64,000 bases of DNA from Rhizobiaceae bacterium (GTDB taxonomy: Bacteria; Pseudomonadota; Alphaproteobacteria; Rhizobiales; Rhizobiaceae), in assembly GCA_023953905.1 (NCBI GenBank), contig JAMLJA010000009.1, forward strand, positions 102,859-166,858. Reading direction: 5' to 3'. The position numbers and the translations under genes were made by a program. The notes beneath the pieces are model-generated. The model did not search any database and had not been told where the DNA came from. It was given only the letters and a program-made list of their open reading frames with translations. Numbering within the stretch: the first letter of the stretch is position 1; each line of letters starts with the position of its first letter. Positions 1 through 7,280 of the stretch are shown here, piece by piece.

Positions 1-1
1 T

Positions 2-268
2 GACAAGCGCCGAAAATGGATCGACTACATCTGCGGATTAGATCGCGTCAGCCACGCAACGTTTCGCGTAGGCTACTGGCTCGCCCGAAAGATGAACGGT
101 GAGGATCAGTGTTGTTGGTGGTCGGTGGGGCAGGTGGCAAAACAGGTCGGCGTCAGCACCAAGACTGTGACGGAGGCAACATCCGAGTTGGAAACGCTCG
201 GGCTTCTGCTTGTGGTGCGCAAAAAAGGCAGGGGCAATACCTACTTTATCCGGCTGCCATTCGATTGA
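2..268 (+). CDS. Helix-turn-helix protein, C-terminal part (cut by window edge)
   Basis: The open frame enters from the left edge and ends at TGA 266-268, giving 88 residues. The middle reads as a winged helix-turn-helix (VGQVAKQVGVSTKTVTEATS), followed by a basic wing (RKKGRGNTYFIRL). This resembles the C-terminal DNA-binding half of phage or plasmid replication/transcription proteins, but the N-terminus and any catalytic part are outside the window. A pair of direct repeats begins at its stop codon and could be its binding site. The role is inferred from the fold only. Confidence 0.6.
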   Translation, partial: DKRRKWIDYICGLDRVSHATFRVGYWLARKMNGEDQCCWWSVGQVAKQVGVSTKTVTEATSELETLGLLLVVRKKGRGNTYFIRLPFD

Positions 269-309
269 CCCACGTAGTGAGTACGTGACTACCCACGTAG
301 TGAGTACGT
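268..309. repeat. Two 19-bp direct repeats, each with an internal inverted repeat
   Basis: The sequence acccacgtagtgagtacgt occurs at 268-286 and again at 291-309, 23 bp apart. Each copy contains ACGTA-gtgag-TACGT, a 5-bp inverted repeat. Paired palindromic iterons next to a helix-turn-helix gene suggest a protein-binding site (operator or iteron). No other copy was noticed in the window. Confidence 0.7.
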
Positions 310-420
310 ACGAATTTATAAAGCTGAATTCCTAAAGGGGTTAGCTCTGTATGGTATAGGGCTCTGAAGAAGGAGACTATAGAACCAGGGGTCATCGAAA
401 AAAATCGGCAGCACCCAACG

Positions 421-444
421 AAAAACCCCGGCGCGTGGCCGGGG
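421..444 (-). terminator. Intrinsic terminator of the toxin-antitoxin operon
   Basis: On the minus strand CCCCGGC-cacgc-GCCGGGG (426-432 with 438-444) is followed by a run of five T (425-421). It lies just past the antitoxin stop codon at 451, so it ends the leftward transcript. Confidence 0.8.
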
Positions 445-450
445 CTGGTA

Positions 451-777
451 TCAGGCGGGCTCACATTCATCAGGTCGCTTTTCAGCGGACTCCACTGAAA
501 CGGATAGGCCAAGTGCCTTCATCACCTTCAGGATCGTTCCGAGTTCAGGATTGCCGCCTGAACTGAGGGCTTTGTAAAGACTTTCGCGGCTTAGACCGGC
601 GGCCTTGGCAATCGCGGTCATTCCACGCGCGCGAGCGATGTCGCCAAGCGCAGCGGCGACAAGCGCGGGGTCGCCTTCCTCGAAAGCGGCATTCATGTAT
701 GCGAAGACCATCTCCTCACTGTCGAGGTGTTCGGAGGCGTCCCAAGTTTTTGTCTTTAATGCGGGCATGAACCTCAC
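451..777 (-). CDS. Antitoxin of a type II pair, HigA-like
   Basis: A 108-residue protein with a helix-turn-helix in its C-terminal half (IARARGMTAIAKAAGLSRES). It matches the putative addiction-module antidote family that partners RelE/HigB toxins. It would bind and silence the toxin encoded immediately upstream and repress its own promoter. Start and toxin stop overlap by 4 bp (ATGA at 774-777), so the two are translationally coupled. A start three codons further in (MPALKTK) is also possible. The toxin-first order is typical of higBA-type modules. Confidence 0.8.
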   Translation of the reverse strand: MRFMPALKTKTWDASEHLDSEEMVFAYMNAAFEEGDPALVAAALGDIARARGMTAIAKAAGLSRESLYKALSSGGNPELGTILKVMKALGLSVSVESAEKRPDECEPA

Positions 778-1070
778 TCCTTCAGTGCCGCCGCCAGTTC
801 GATGGCGTTGGCAATATCATCCTTCTGGCTACTCTTGTCGCCGCCGCAAAGAAGGATGACGATAGCGGCGCCGTGCTGCACGTAGTAGACCCGGTATCCG
901 GGTCCATAGTGAATACGCATTTCGCTGACGCCCTGTCCAACCGGCCCCACATCTCCAGGATTTCCAAGCGAAAGCCTGCGGACGCGCATCAATATGCGGG
1001 CCTTGGCATTCGTGTCGCGAAGCGATTGGAACCAGTCTGAGTACGCGTCGGTCTCTTGGACATCAAACAT
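774..1070 (-). CDS. RelE/HigB-family toxin
   Basis: A 98-residue protein of the RelE/ParE superfamily, phage-derived Gp49/HigB type. The signature is the central basic strand and C-terminal part (VSEMRIHYGPGYRVYYVQHG, then LLCGGDKSSQKDDIANA). Members are usually ribosome-dependent mRNA interferases; the substrate cannot be read from sequence. It is the first gene of a two-gene leftward operon ending at the terminator at 421-444. In a prophage such pairs are commonly thought to stabilise the element or affect superinfection. That role is inference. Confidence 0.8.
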   Translation of the reverse strand: MFDVQETDAYSDWFQSLRDTNAKARILMRVRRLSLGNPGDVGPVGQGVSEMRIHYGPGYRVYYVQHGAAIVILLCGGDKSSQKDDIANAIELAAALKE

Positions 1071-1169
1071 GTTTTGACGTATCCTACGGGCTACAAATTG
1101 ACAAGATATGAATTGGTTCCGCCAATCACATCATATTGCAGCCGCCGTTACCCATTCCCCTCCGCCTGG

Positions 1170-1931
1170 CTATCCCCGCCATTGAAACCACGCCACTACG
1201 CGACCGTAGACGCGAACATCCTCGCGCCGCAGTTCGTAGTTGGCATATCGATCGTTGTCCGACATCACCATGATCTTGTCTGATCTGGGTATCATCTGCA
1301 GCCGCTTGATCGTCAGTCCGTCACCATAGTCACACGCATAGATGTCCTCCGGCGTCGGGACTACGTGCGTCATATCGATGAAAACGTAAGACCCGGATGT
1401 CAGCGTCGGCTCCATGCTGTCACCGGTCACAGGTATCGAGTAGACCTGTGGCATATTCCGCCAGCCAGCCTTTACGACATCAGGGAAGCTCCAGAACCCG
1501 TTTACATGGTCGGAATAGATCTCGCCGCCATCGAACGTCTCAACTCCCTCCCGGCTGCCCAACCCAAGACCGCCACGAATGGCGAGGTTTGCGATGTCCC
1601 CTTTCGGTGACGGAGGCGGGGTCTCGTCGGTTCTGTCATCCTGCGTAACTTCGTCTGGAGCGTCTGGGTCAAATGTCGAGACCAAGGTCTCGCGCCTCGG
1701 CGCGGGGTCATCCGTTTCGTTCAGCAGATATTCTTCAGACGTTCTGAGCGACGCCGCTATCTCTCGAAGCAGTCTCGGTCGGCTGCTGCTGCCCGCAAGA
1801 ATGGATTGAACGCCCTGTTGAGACATGCCCGTTTGCCCTGCGAGCCATGTCTGTCCGCCCTTTTCAGGGTCATGACCCGCCGCGATCATTCGTTCGCGCA
1901 GGCGGTCCGTATTTAATTTGCTCTTAGCCAT
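1170..1931 (-). CDS. LexA/CI-like phage repressor with S24 peptidase domain
   Basis: 253 residues. The N-terminal ~70 residues form an XRE-type helix-turn-helix (TWLAGQTGMSQQGVQSILAG). A linker rich in Asp/Glu/Pro follows, then an S24/LexA-type domain with the catalytic serine in TGDSMEPTL and the general-base lysine in TIKRLQ. It is the likely lysogeny repressor. RecA-stimulated self-cleavage is the family norm, but the exact cleavage dipeptide is not obvious. It diverges from the Cro-like gene across an 86-bp intergenic region holding a palindrome. Confidence 0.88.
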   Translation of the reverse strand: MAKSKLNTDRLRERMIAAGHDPEKGGQTWLAGQTGMSQQGVQSILAGSSSRPRLLREIAASLRTSEEYLLNETDDPAPRRETLVSTFDPDAPDEVTQDDRTDETPPPSPKGDIANLAIRGGLGLGSREGVETFDGGEIYSDHVNGFWSFPDVVKAGWRNMPQVYSIPVTGDSMEPTLTSGSYVFIDMTHVVPTPEDIYACDYGDGLTIKRLQMIPRSDKIMVMSDNDRYANYELRREDVRVYGRVVAWFQWRG

Positions 1932-1982
1932 GCCGCCGAAGCTACAAAAACCGGCGCATCGGTTCTTCTACAGAGTTTTCGG

Positions 1983-2010
1983 TTGACATCACTGAAAAAT
2001 CAGTAATAAC
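1983..2010 (+). promoter_or_regulatory. Early rightward promoter with operator palindrome
   Basis: TTGACA (1983-1988) and AATAAC (2005-2010) lie 16 bp apart. Between them is the perfect inverted repeat ACTGA-aaaa-TCAGT (1991-2004). The predicted start of transcription falls at or next to the ATG at 2018, so the Cro-like mRNA may be leaderless. No Shine-Dalgarno sequence is visible. Repressor and Cro-like protein are the expected ligands of the palindrome (inference). Confidence 0.6.
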
Positions 2011-2017
2011 TACCGAT

Positions 2018-2245
2018 ATGAGCACAGATGCACTGAAAAGAGCGGTCGATATGGTCGGCGGGCAAAAGCCTCTCGCTGACGCCATCGGCACCACGCAATC
2101 GCAGGTCTGGTACTGGCTTACGCGCTCGAAGAAGGGTGTTCCTGGCGAGTACGCGCCGAAGATTGAGGCTGCTGTCTCAGGCAGGATCACGCGCCACGAG
2201 CTGCGTCCTGACGTGTTCGGACCCGCGCCGGAATCGGCTGCATGA
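2018..2245 (+). CDS. Cro-like regulator (YdaS type)
   Basis: A 75-residue single-domain helix-turn-helix protein (GGQKPLADAIGTTQSQVWYW) of the YdaS/Cro family. It is the first gene of the rightward early operon and diverges from the repressor, the usual place for the lytic-switch antagonist. Its stop overlaps the next start (ATGA 2242-2245). Confidence 0.8.
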   Translation: MSTDALKRAVDMVGGQKPLADAIGTTQSQVWYWLTRSKKGVPGEYAPKIEAAVSGRITRHELRPDVFGPAPESAA

Positions 2246-2940
2246 GCAAGAACCCGAAATCCTTTCTTGGTCATTCGATGACGCGCGCCGACGTAAGGGC
2301 TCTGGCTTCGTTGCTTGCCAGAACGACGAACGCGGTCGGGTTGATCAAGCGCAAGATCAAGACCGAATCCGAAATGTGGGCCGTCGTGCAGGACATGTAC
2401 GGCCACGCGCCATATCCGGGCGAAGATTTCATGGTGGCCGTTCGGAGAATTAACGACGCCATCGGGACGAAGCCGCTCGTTGAGCGTCAATCCGTCTGGA
2501 AAAAGGCCAAGGAAAAATCTGGCCGGTCTCCCGCTTCGAAGCGTCCCAAGAAAGCCAAGGCTAAGAAATCCGGAAAGGCAGGCTCGTACATAGCCATGCG
2601 GGATGAGTTCTACTTGTCTTGGGAATGGCGTCGTCTCCGCATGGAGGTGCTCAAGGAATACGGTCGCCGTTGCATGTGCTGCGGTGCTGTCCCGAGCGAC
2701 AAAGCGATGCATGGCGCGCGTGTTCGGATCGTTGTGGATCACATCAAGCCGCTCGCAAAATTCTGGGAACTGCGCCTCGACAGAACCAATCTGCAAGTCC
2801 TCTGCGACGAATGCAACAAGGGGAAGGGCGCCTGGGATCAGACCGACCACAGAGAACCAATCGGTCGCGAAGAACTGGACGCCCTGACGGCTGAGTACAT
2901 GGCGATCATGGGGCCTGCTGCAAACGCGAGGCCGGCATGA
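2242..2940 (+). CDS. HNH endonuclease
   Basis: 232 residues. The N-terminal ~85 residues are unassigned. A Lys-rich linker (KRPKKAKAKKSGKAG) precedes a C-terminal HNH domain: zinc-type CMCC, then IVVDHIKPLAKF, NLQVLCDECNKGKG. The fold and the two Cys pairs fit a metal-dependent DNA nuclease. It sits in the early operon and overlaps both neighbours by 4 bp, so it behaves as a resident operon gene rather than a recent insertion. Its position does not suggest the packaging-associated HNH role. Confidence 0.82.
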   Translation: MSKNPKSFLGHSMTRADVRALASLLARTTNAVGLIKRKIKTESEMWAVVQDMYGHAPYPGEDFMVAVRRINDAIGTKPLVERQSVWKKAKEKSGRSPASKRPKKAKAKKSGKAGSYIAMRDEFYLSWEWRRLRMEVLKEYGRRCMCCGAVPSDKAMHGARVRIVVDHIKPLAKFWELRLDRTNLQVLCDECNKGKGAWDQTDHREPIGREELDALTAEYMAIMGPAANARPA

Positions 2941-3104
2941 GTTCCCTCGATTGGCGGAAAGCCAAAATCTCAACGAAGCGGCCCCTGTCGACTGCTGACG
3001 AAGCTGAGTATCGGAGCCGTGACGCTGCTGCTCGCTGGCTTGAGAAGAACGCTAAGAAAAAATCAAACGTTCGGCCTTCGAAGAAGAAGGGAGCAGAGCA
3101 ATGA
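2937..3104 (+). CDS. Small basic hypothetical protein
   Basis: 55 residues starting at the ATGA overlap with the HNH gene. It is Lys/Arg-rich at the C-terminus (KKKSNVRPSKKKGAEQ) with a short amphipathic helix before it. It overlaps the next gene by 4 bp (ATGA 3101-3104). No family is recognised; support is the perfectly coupled operon position. Confidence 0.6.
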   Translation: MSSLDWRKAKISTKRPLSTADEAEYRSRDAAARWLEKNAKKKSNVRPSKKKGAEQ

Positions 3105-4024
3105 GTGCGGACGCCCGTGTCAAATCTCTGATCGACCGCGTTCTTCGCTTGAAGGAAGAACAAGACACGATCGCTGCCGACATTCGCGAGATATACGCGG
3201 AAGCCAAGAGCCAGGGCTACAACAAGACCGCTATGGGCGAGGTTGTCGCCTATCTCCGCAAGGTCGAAAAGAAGGGCAGGGCGGCTCTCGACGAGAAGCA
3301 GGCGGACTTCGATCTGTATCTCAACGCCTATGAGCGGGCATCTGGCACGCCGCTTGCTACGCATACGCATGAAGCGGAAATTCCGCCAACCGATTTCCTC
3401 GGCCCGCACTCCCAAGAGATTGACGACGGGCGACCTCAGCCAAGTTCCAATGCCAGTGGTGCAAAATGCGATGGCGCACAAACCATCGTTGGCCGAGCGG
3501 ACGACAGGTCCGGTCTTTCGATCACTCAATTGGAGCAACAGGACGCCAGCGCATCGCAGGATCGGAATGAGCCGATAAGCGACAGAGAGGCTACCGTCAC
3601 CAATCCCAATACCCGTGACCCGCACCTCCTTGAGGCTGACGACGGACAGCCAAGAACACAAAGCCCGGATGCTTGCGGCGTAAAGTGCGATGGGTCGCAG
3701 CCCATCGTCGGTCACGGTGGCGAAAAGCCGAAGCATGCTTCCGCACAATCCGAGCAATCCGTCACCCATTCCAACACGACGCTGGCTACCTCCCCCGATG
3801 CGTCGCGTAAGGCCGGGGAGGGCGCCCTCCTCCCGCTCTCCCCGGCTGTCAATCCTGACGATGATGTTCCTGATTTTCTGAAGCGAGACATCGCTCCGGC
3901 GCGCCAGACCGCAGCCGATTTCAGGCCGCATTGTCTCCGTCCCGATACGTGCGCTTCGAGCGGACTCCACCATTGCTACCAGTGCGAGAAAGCGTCGCAG
4001 GAAATGGGAGGCGCGGCAGCATGA
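3101..4024 (+). CDS. GapR-like (DUF2312) domain fused to a long repeat tail
   Basis: 307 residues. The first ~80 match the GapR/DUF2312 family of alphaproteobacteria (VLRLKEEQDTIAADIREIYA, then KTAMGEVVAYLRKVEKKG), a small coiled-coil nucleoid protein that clamps overtwisted DNA. Cellular GapR is only about 85-90 residues; here a ~220-residue tail is added. The tail carries two diverged copies of a ~30-residue unit (DDGRPQPSSNASGAKCDG and DDGQPRTQSPDACGVKCDG) and ends in a Cys/His cluster (PHCLRPDTC, HHCYQCEK) that could bind a metal. Coupled by ATGA to both neighbours. Confidence 0.75.
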   Translation: MSADARVKSLIDRVLRLKEEQDTIAADIREIYAEAKSQGYNKTAMGEVVAYLRKVEKKGRAALDEKQADFDLYLNAYERASGTPLATHTHEAEIPPTDFLGPHSQEIDDGRPQPSSNASGAKCDGAQTIVGRADDRSGLSITQLEQQDASASQDRNEPISDREATVTNPNTRDPHLLEADDGQPRTQSPDACGVKCDGSQPIVGHGGEKPKHASAQSEQSVTHSNTTLATSPDASRKAGEGALLPLSPAVNPDDDVPDFLKRDIAPARQTAADFRPHCLRPDTCASSGLHHCYQCEKASQEMGGAAA

Positions 4025-4194
4025 CCGAGACATCAGATCTCCACATCCGCGTCTACACCAAGCGCGTTCCGAATCGAACGATGCTGACTGGTAATCCATT
4101 TCATGACCACACGGCATATCGCGACATCTCGCTTGCATATGTCGGGATACTGGCCGGCGCGGGATACGTGCCGAATGGCGAGGTGGTGAAATGA
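4021..4194 (+). CDS. Small hypothetical protein
   Basis: 57 residues (MTETSDLHIRVYTKRVPNRT...). The start at 4021 is chosen because it forms an ATGA overlap with the preceding stop; an upstream in-frame ATG at 3931 would run deep into the GapR-like gene. It ends in another ATGA overlap at 4191-4194. No known domain. Confidence 0.6.
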   Translation: MTETSDLHIRVYTKRVPNRTMLTGNPFHDHTAYRDISLAYVGILAGAGYVPNGEVVK

Positions 4195-4511
4195 GCTATC
4201 TCGATTGGCATGCGGGGATGAAAGTTGTTTGCGTGGATAATGCACCGTTTCAAGGGTGCAGGTGGCCGAGCGAAGACGAGATACCTGTCGTCGGGAATCA
4301 CTACACGATCAGTTCGGTCATGGTGGACGATGAAGGTCTTGTGATTGTTCACCTTGAAGAACTGAAGCGATCCAAATGGTCCGTCAGACGGTTCGGCCCT
4401 CTTGCCGGATATGCAGCGTGGCGCTTCCGTCCCGTCCAAACGCGCAAGACTGACATCAGCATTTTCACCGCCATGCTTGACCGTGTTCCTTCCCAGAAGG
4501 AGCGGGCATGA
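4191..4511 (+). CDS. Conserved phage hypothetical protein
   Basis: 106 residues with a central stretch VVGNHYTISSVMVDDEGL followed by an acidic strand and a basic C-terminus. The pattern fits small beta-rich phage proteins of unknown function (SH3-like is a guess). Start and stop both overlap neighbours by 4 bp. Confidence 0.6.
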   Translation: MSYLDWHAGMKVVCVDNAPFQGCRWPSEDEIPVVGNHYTISSVMVDDEGLVIVHLEELKRSKWSVRRFGPLAGYAAWRFRPVQTRKTDISIFTAMLDRVPSQKERA

Positions 4512-4642
4512 AGCGCTTCCTCTCTTTCCTCGCCTCATTTCTTCGCCCGTCTATCGAGGATTCCCATGAGCACGTGAACGCGCTCGATCTCGCGCCGTCC
4601 AAGCCTGACTGGCTGGATAGCATCCGTAGATCGGGGTGGTAG
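4508..4642 (+). CDS. Very small hypothetical protein
   Basis: 44 residues: an amphipathic or membrane-prone N-terminus (MKRFLSFLASFLRPS) and a polar, Trp-containing C-terminus. It starts in an ATGA overlap with the previous gene and ends four bases before the next ATG. Too short for family assignment. Confidence 0.5.
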   Translation: MKRFLSFLASFLRPSIEDSHEHVNALDLAPSKPDWLDSIRRSGW

Positions 4643-4645
4643 GCG

Positions 4646-4804
4646 ATGGTTGTGTTTGCGCTCCTGTTCGTCGCGAATGCGGTCTTTGCTGTAGTTGGCC
4701 AGCATGACGGTTGGGAATATCAGCCGCTCATTCAAGCCTTCGCTGCCGGCGTATGCTTCGTCTGTTTTATCGATTCCGTTATCGATTGGGCGGCACGCAA
4801 ATGA
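4646..4804 (+). CDS. Small membrane protein
   Basis: 52 residues with two hydrophobic segments (VVFALLFVANAVFAVV and FAAGVCFVCFIDSVI) separated by a polar loop. Probably two inner-membrane helices. Function unknown; it occupies the variable early-operon region. Confidence 0.5.
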   Translation: MVVFALLFVANAVFAVVGQHDGWEYQPLIQAFAAGVCFVCFIDSVIDWAARK

Positions 4805-4863
4805 CCGCTCCGGCCTATTGTCATTCATCGCAATCATTCTCCGGGGTGCTCCGGCACGCTCTT

Positions 4864-5038
4864 GGAGACTGCACGGTCTCCCGGAATAGCGCTGCGGTCC
4901 GTGCGGTTACGGAACGCTCCAAGCACCGCAGCGCGCCTATCAGTGGCGGGCCGGTCCCTTGCGGGGTTGCTCTCGACCGGCCCGCACGCCCCAGCGGCTT
5001 GGGACGTATCTGCAATTTGAGCGGTTCTCTCAACCGCT
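4864..5038 (+). ncRNA. Candidate structured RNA: four consecutive hairpins in a 349-bp gene gap
   Basis: The stretch 4805-5153 has no convincing gene. It holds GGAGAC/GTCTCC (4864-4869 with 4876-4881), a 10-bp stem GCGCTGCGGT/ACCGCAGCGC (4889-4898 with 4925-4934), a 10-bp stem GCGGGCCGGT/ACCGGCCCGC (4946-4955 with 4976-4985) and AGCGGTT/AACCGCT (5020-5026 with 5032-5038). All are perfect. A minus-strand frame at 4834-5124 and a plus-strand frame from 4801 also span it, so strand and nature are not settled. It could be an RNA, a leader for 5154, or a protein-binding or origin-like DNA structure. Confidence 0.4.
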
Positions 5039-5153
5039 GGTCTTTTCGCACGTCCGAGGTCCTGCAAGACGCGACGCGCGATGCTTCCGATCTGCTCAAG
5101 TCCTTTTCGTTTGCGGTTCGTCATGTCGATGAACCTAAGCGAGGAACAAAAGC

Positions 5154-5549
5154 ATGTCGTACCAAAATTCAGGGTATCTCAAACCTATGAGTGTCGTTGA
5201 CGCGAGTACTTACGCACGGGAAATGGTGCGGCTGGAAACCAGCCGGGTCGGCAATGCCGAACGGGCTTTGGAACGGCTCGAAGCCAAGTACGGCATCAGC
5301 CGCTGGCAGTTGGACCACCTCAGAAAGAACAAGGCCAAGACGTGCGAGGTCTCTCTCTACGCGCGGCTCCGGGCAGCATTTGCGGATCACTGCGGACGAC
5401 ACGCGGCACGTCTGCTCGCACAGGCAGAGGCCGCACAGGCAGTGGAGCACGACGAAGATGTGGCAGCTATTCAAGATCAAATTCGCGCTCTGGCTGCAAA
5501 GCTGGAAGCTCTCAAGGGCGCGAAGAAAGAAGCGAGGGCGGTGAAATGA
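5154..5549 (+). CDS. Hypothetical phage protein with coiled-coil C-terminus
   Basis: 131 residues. The middle (ERLEAKYGISRWQLDHLRKN) looks like a helix-turn-helix, and the C-terminal third (VAAIQDQIRALAAKLEALKG) is a short coiled coil. A second start is possible at MSVVDAST (5187). Similar small proteins occur in rhizobial prophage early operons. It may bind DNA; the target is unknown. It overlaps the lipoprotein gene by 4 bp. Confidence 0.65.
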   Translation: MSYQNSGYLKPMSVVDASTYAREMVRLETSRVGNAERALERLEAKYGISRWQLDHLRKNKAKTCEVSLYARLRAAFADHCGRHAARLLAQAEAAQAVEHDEDVAAIQDQIRALAAKLEALKGAKKEARAVK

Positions 5550-5944
5550 AGAAGGCCATTCTTGCGCTAGTAGCGATTCCTGCAATCGCGGGCTGCACAG
5601 ACGCGGACGTTGCATCGCGCAACCTTTCAAAAGCAGCGGACATGTTCGAGGTCAATCGCCGCGTCGTGTTCTACAACGGCATTACCGGCGGCTACATGCT
5701 TACCGTGGAAGGGCTATGCTCTCTCGGCAACAGAGACAGCGCCGGCCAGCTTAGCATCACATGCAAAACCGGGCCTGACGCCTTCAAAAAGCACTTCCTC
5801 GGACTGTCCGACAACGTCACGTACTTCGTGGAACAGTTGGAGCCGAACAAGGTCAGCACCTACCACTACCGCGTGGTGTTCAAGCCGCAGACCATCATTC
5901 CTGACATCGACTTTCGTGGCGATCTTCAGGAGCTGGCCCAATGA
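5546..5944 (+). CDS. Phage lipoprotein, beta-sandwich type
   Basis: 132 residues. The start at 5546 (ATGA overlap) gives a lipoprotein signal with lipobox AIAGC (LALVAIPAIAGCTDAD), so the mature protein would be lipidated at that Cys. The mature part is beta-rich with two Cys (EGLCSLG, SITCKTG). Phage-encoded lipoproteins of this size often alter superinfection or the envelope; that role is inferred. The longer frame upstream is a shadow of the previous gene. Confidence 0.72.
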   Translation: MKKAILALVAIPAIAGCTDADVASRNLSKAADMFEVNRRVVFYNGITGGYMLTVEGLCSLGNRDSAGQLSITCKTGPDAFKKHFLGLSDNVTYFVEQLEPNKVSTYHYRVVFKPQTIIPDIDFRGDLQELAQ

Positions 5945-6063
5945 TGTCCTCCGACTTCGAACCCCCACTTCGCCCATTCATCATTTCCGCACTCGTGACC
6001 TACGGCCTGATCTGCATGGGCATTGGCTCGGGTGTGACCATTATCATCGGGAGGTTGATATGA
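5941..6063 (+). CDS. Single-span membrane peptide
   Basis: 40 residues with one strong hydrophobic segment (FIISALVTYGLICMGIGSGV). Coupled to the lipoprotein gene by ATGATG and to the next by ATGA. Function unknown; an envelope partner of the lipoprotein is possible. Confidence 0.5.
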   Translation: MMSSDFEPPLRPFIISALVTYGLICMGIGSGVTIIIGRLI

Positions 6064-6350
6064 GCGTCGATGATAGCGGGCCAGCGTTCCCGACCGAACC
6101 AAATACTCAAAAAGGCTTCTACTCGCATCAAGGCATGAGCCTACGGGATTACATCGCGGCGAAAGCAATGGTCGCTGTTGGTTCGACGCTTAAGCCGTCC
6201 TCAGGCGCAAGTTTGGAAGACGTAATCGCGGAGCTAGCGCGTATCTCCTATCTCGTTGCCGACGCCATGATCGCCCAACGATCCAAGGGGAGGGCAGAGA
6301 CCGCACCGCCACCCCCTCCCACCTTTGGCGACGGTCAAGCACCGCTCTAA
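6060..6350 (+). CDS. Conserved phage hypothetical protein (GMSLRDY type)
   Basis: 96 residues. The motif GMSLRDYIAAKAMVAV recurs in many small early proteins of proteobacterial phages. An Asp/Ala-rich helical segment (VIAELARISYLVADAMIAQ) and a proline-rich end follow. The start at 6060 uses the ATGA overlap. Function unknown. Confidence 0.65.
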   Translation: MSVDDSGPAFPTEPNTQKGFYSHQGMSLRDYIAAKAMVAVGSTLKPSSGASLEDVIAELARISYLVADAMIAQRSKGRAETAPPPPPTFGDGQAPL

Positions 6351-6364
6351 CGCGAGGAACGACG

Positions 6365-6676
6365 ATGAAGCACGAGCAAAACCTCGAAGGCGAACCAATC
6401 GACATCAGCGCCGAACTCAATGAGGCGGCACGCGATGAGGATGTTCACCGCATGGAAGACATCAATCAGAAAATCGCTGCCAAATACGATGGAATGGCAA
6501 TCGAAACAGCCCGCCAGACCAAGGCGGAATGCGCCGCTATAGATGCCGAGATCAAGGCATTACAGCAGCGCAAGGCAACGGTGCGCGAGACGGGCAAGGC
6601 CAACGTCACTCGATACAAGGGCATCGCCAAATGCGCCCGTGCCTATGTGGCGATGTCGCAGGAGGTGTTCGGATGA
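6365..6676 (+). CDS. Hypothetical helical protein
   Basis: 103 residues, nearly all helix-forming and charged, with a coiled-coil-like centre (ECAAIDAEIKALQQRKATVR). Resembles small phage proteins accompanying nuclease inhibitors or recombination genes, but no motif allows assignment. A ribosome site (GAGGAACG) lies upstream and it overlaps the next gene by 4 bp. Confidence 0.6.
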   Translation: MKHEQNLEGEPIDISAELNEAARDEDVHRMEDINQKIAAKYDGMAIETARQTKAECAAIDAEIKALQQRKATVRETGKANVTRYKGIAKCARAYVAMSQEVFG

Positions 6677-6942
6677 CTGACAAAATTGAAGTCGTCATTG
6701 TGAACGAATCATTGGCGACAAGCTTGGCAAAAGATGCCGGAACGCTTGTTGTGCTGGTGTCTATGGCCGGCATTGGGGTGCTCTTGGAAAGCACTGCATT
6801 GCAGTGGGTTGGCGCGATCTTGGGCTTTATATGGCTACTAAGCCGCGCAACATCTGCCTTCAGTAAAAGCAGGATGACCATAGCGCAGGCCCGTAAGCGC
6901 CTGGATGAGATCGAAGCGGCATCAAAGGAGGCGCTCAATTGA
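6673..6942 (+). CDS. Membrane protein with cytoplasmic coiled coil
   Basis: 89 residues from the ATGA overlap. Two hydrophobic segments (LVVLVSMAGIGVLL and VGAILGFIWLLS) are followed by a charged helix (RMTIAQARKRLDEIEAASKE). Unknown function; probably inner membrane. Confidence 0.6.
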   Translation: MTDKIEVVIVNESLATSLAKDAGTLVVLVSMAGIGVLLESTALQWVGAILGFIWLLSRATSAFSKSRMTIAQARKRLDEIEAASKEALN

Positions 6943-7280
6943 CGCGCCTCACCATCGCCATAGGCGTCGTTGCGACGGAACTGGCGCTCGCTGTTGCTCT
7001 GATCGTCGTGCTGTCATTCAAGGCGCTTGCTCACGATGCTCCGAGCGGGTGGACGTACCCCTACGCATGTTGCTCGGACCGAGATTGTAGACAGGCCGAA
7101 CAGGACGAGGTTCGCGAGACCAAAAGCGGGTATCGCCTCACAAGCACGGGAGAGGTTGTCGAATACCAAAGCAGGCGGATCAAGGACAGTCCGGATGGAC
7201 TGTTTCATGTGTGCCAGCAGGCGGGGAATTTCGATACCGGTCGCGTCCTGTGTCTGTTCGTTCCACCGAGGTCCTACTGA
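6939..7280 (+). CDS. Secreted Cys-rich protein
   Basis: 113 residues with a TTG start inside the previous stop (TTGA overlap). An N-terminal hydrophobic signal (ELALAVALIVVLSFKALAHD) precedes a mature part with six Cys, including PYACCSDRDCRQ. This pattern is common in small periplasmic proteins of alphaproteobacteria and their phages. Function unknown; possibly acts in the periplasm of lysogen or host. Confidence 0.65.
   Translation: MTRLTIAIGVVATELALAVALIVVLSFKALAHDAPSGWTYPYACCSDRDCRQAEQDEVRETKSGYRLTSTGEVVEYQSRRIKDSPDGLFHVCQQAGNFDTGRVLCLFVPPRSY

Noticed and set aside
1942..4138. Long minus-strand frames at 1942-2973 and 2906-4138
   Set aside because: They are antisense to the HNH and GapR-like genes, show Arg/Cys/Ser-rich shadow composition and have no motif.
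4834..5124. Leftward 96-residue frame over the hairpin region
   Set aside because: The opening (MTNRKRKGLEQIGSIARRVL) is protein-like, but the rest reads as a G/C-rich shadow. Kept only as an alternative to the structured-RNA reading.
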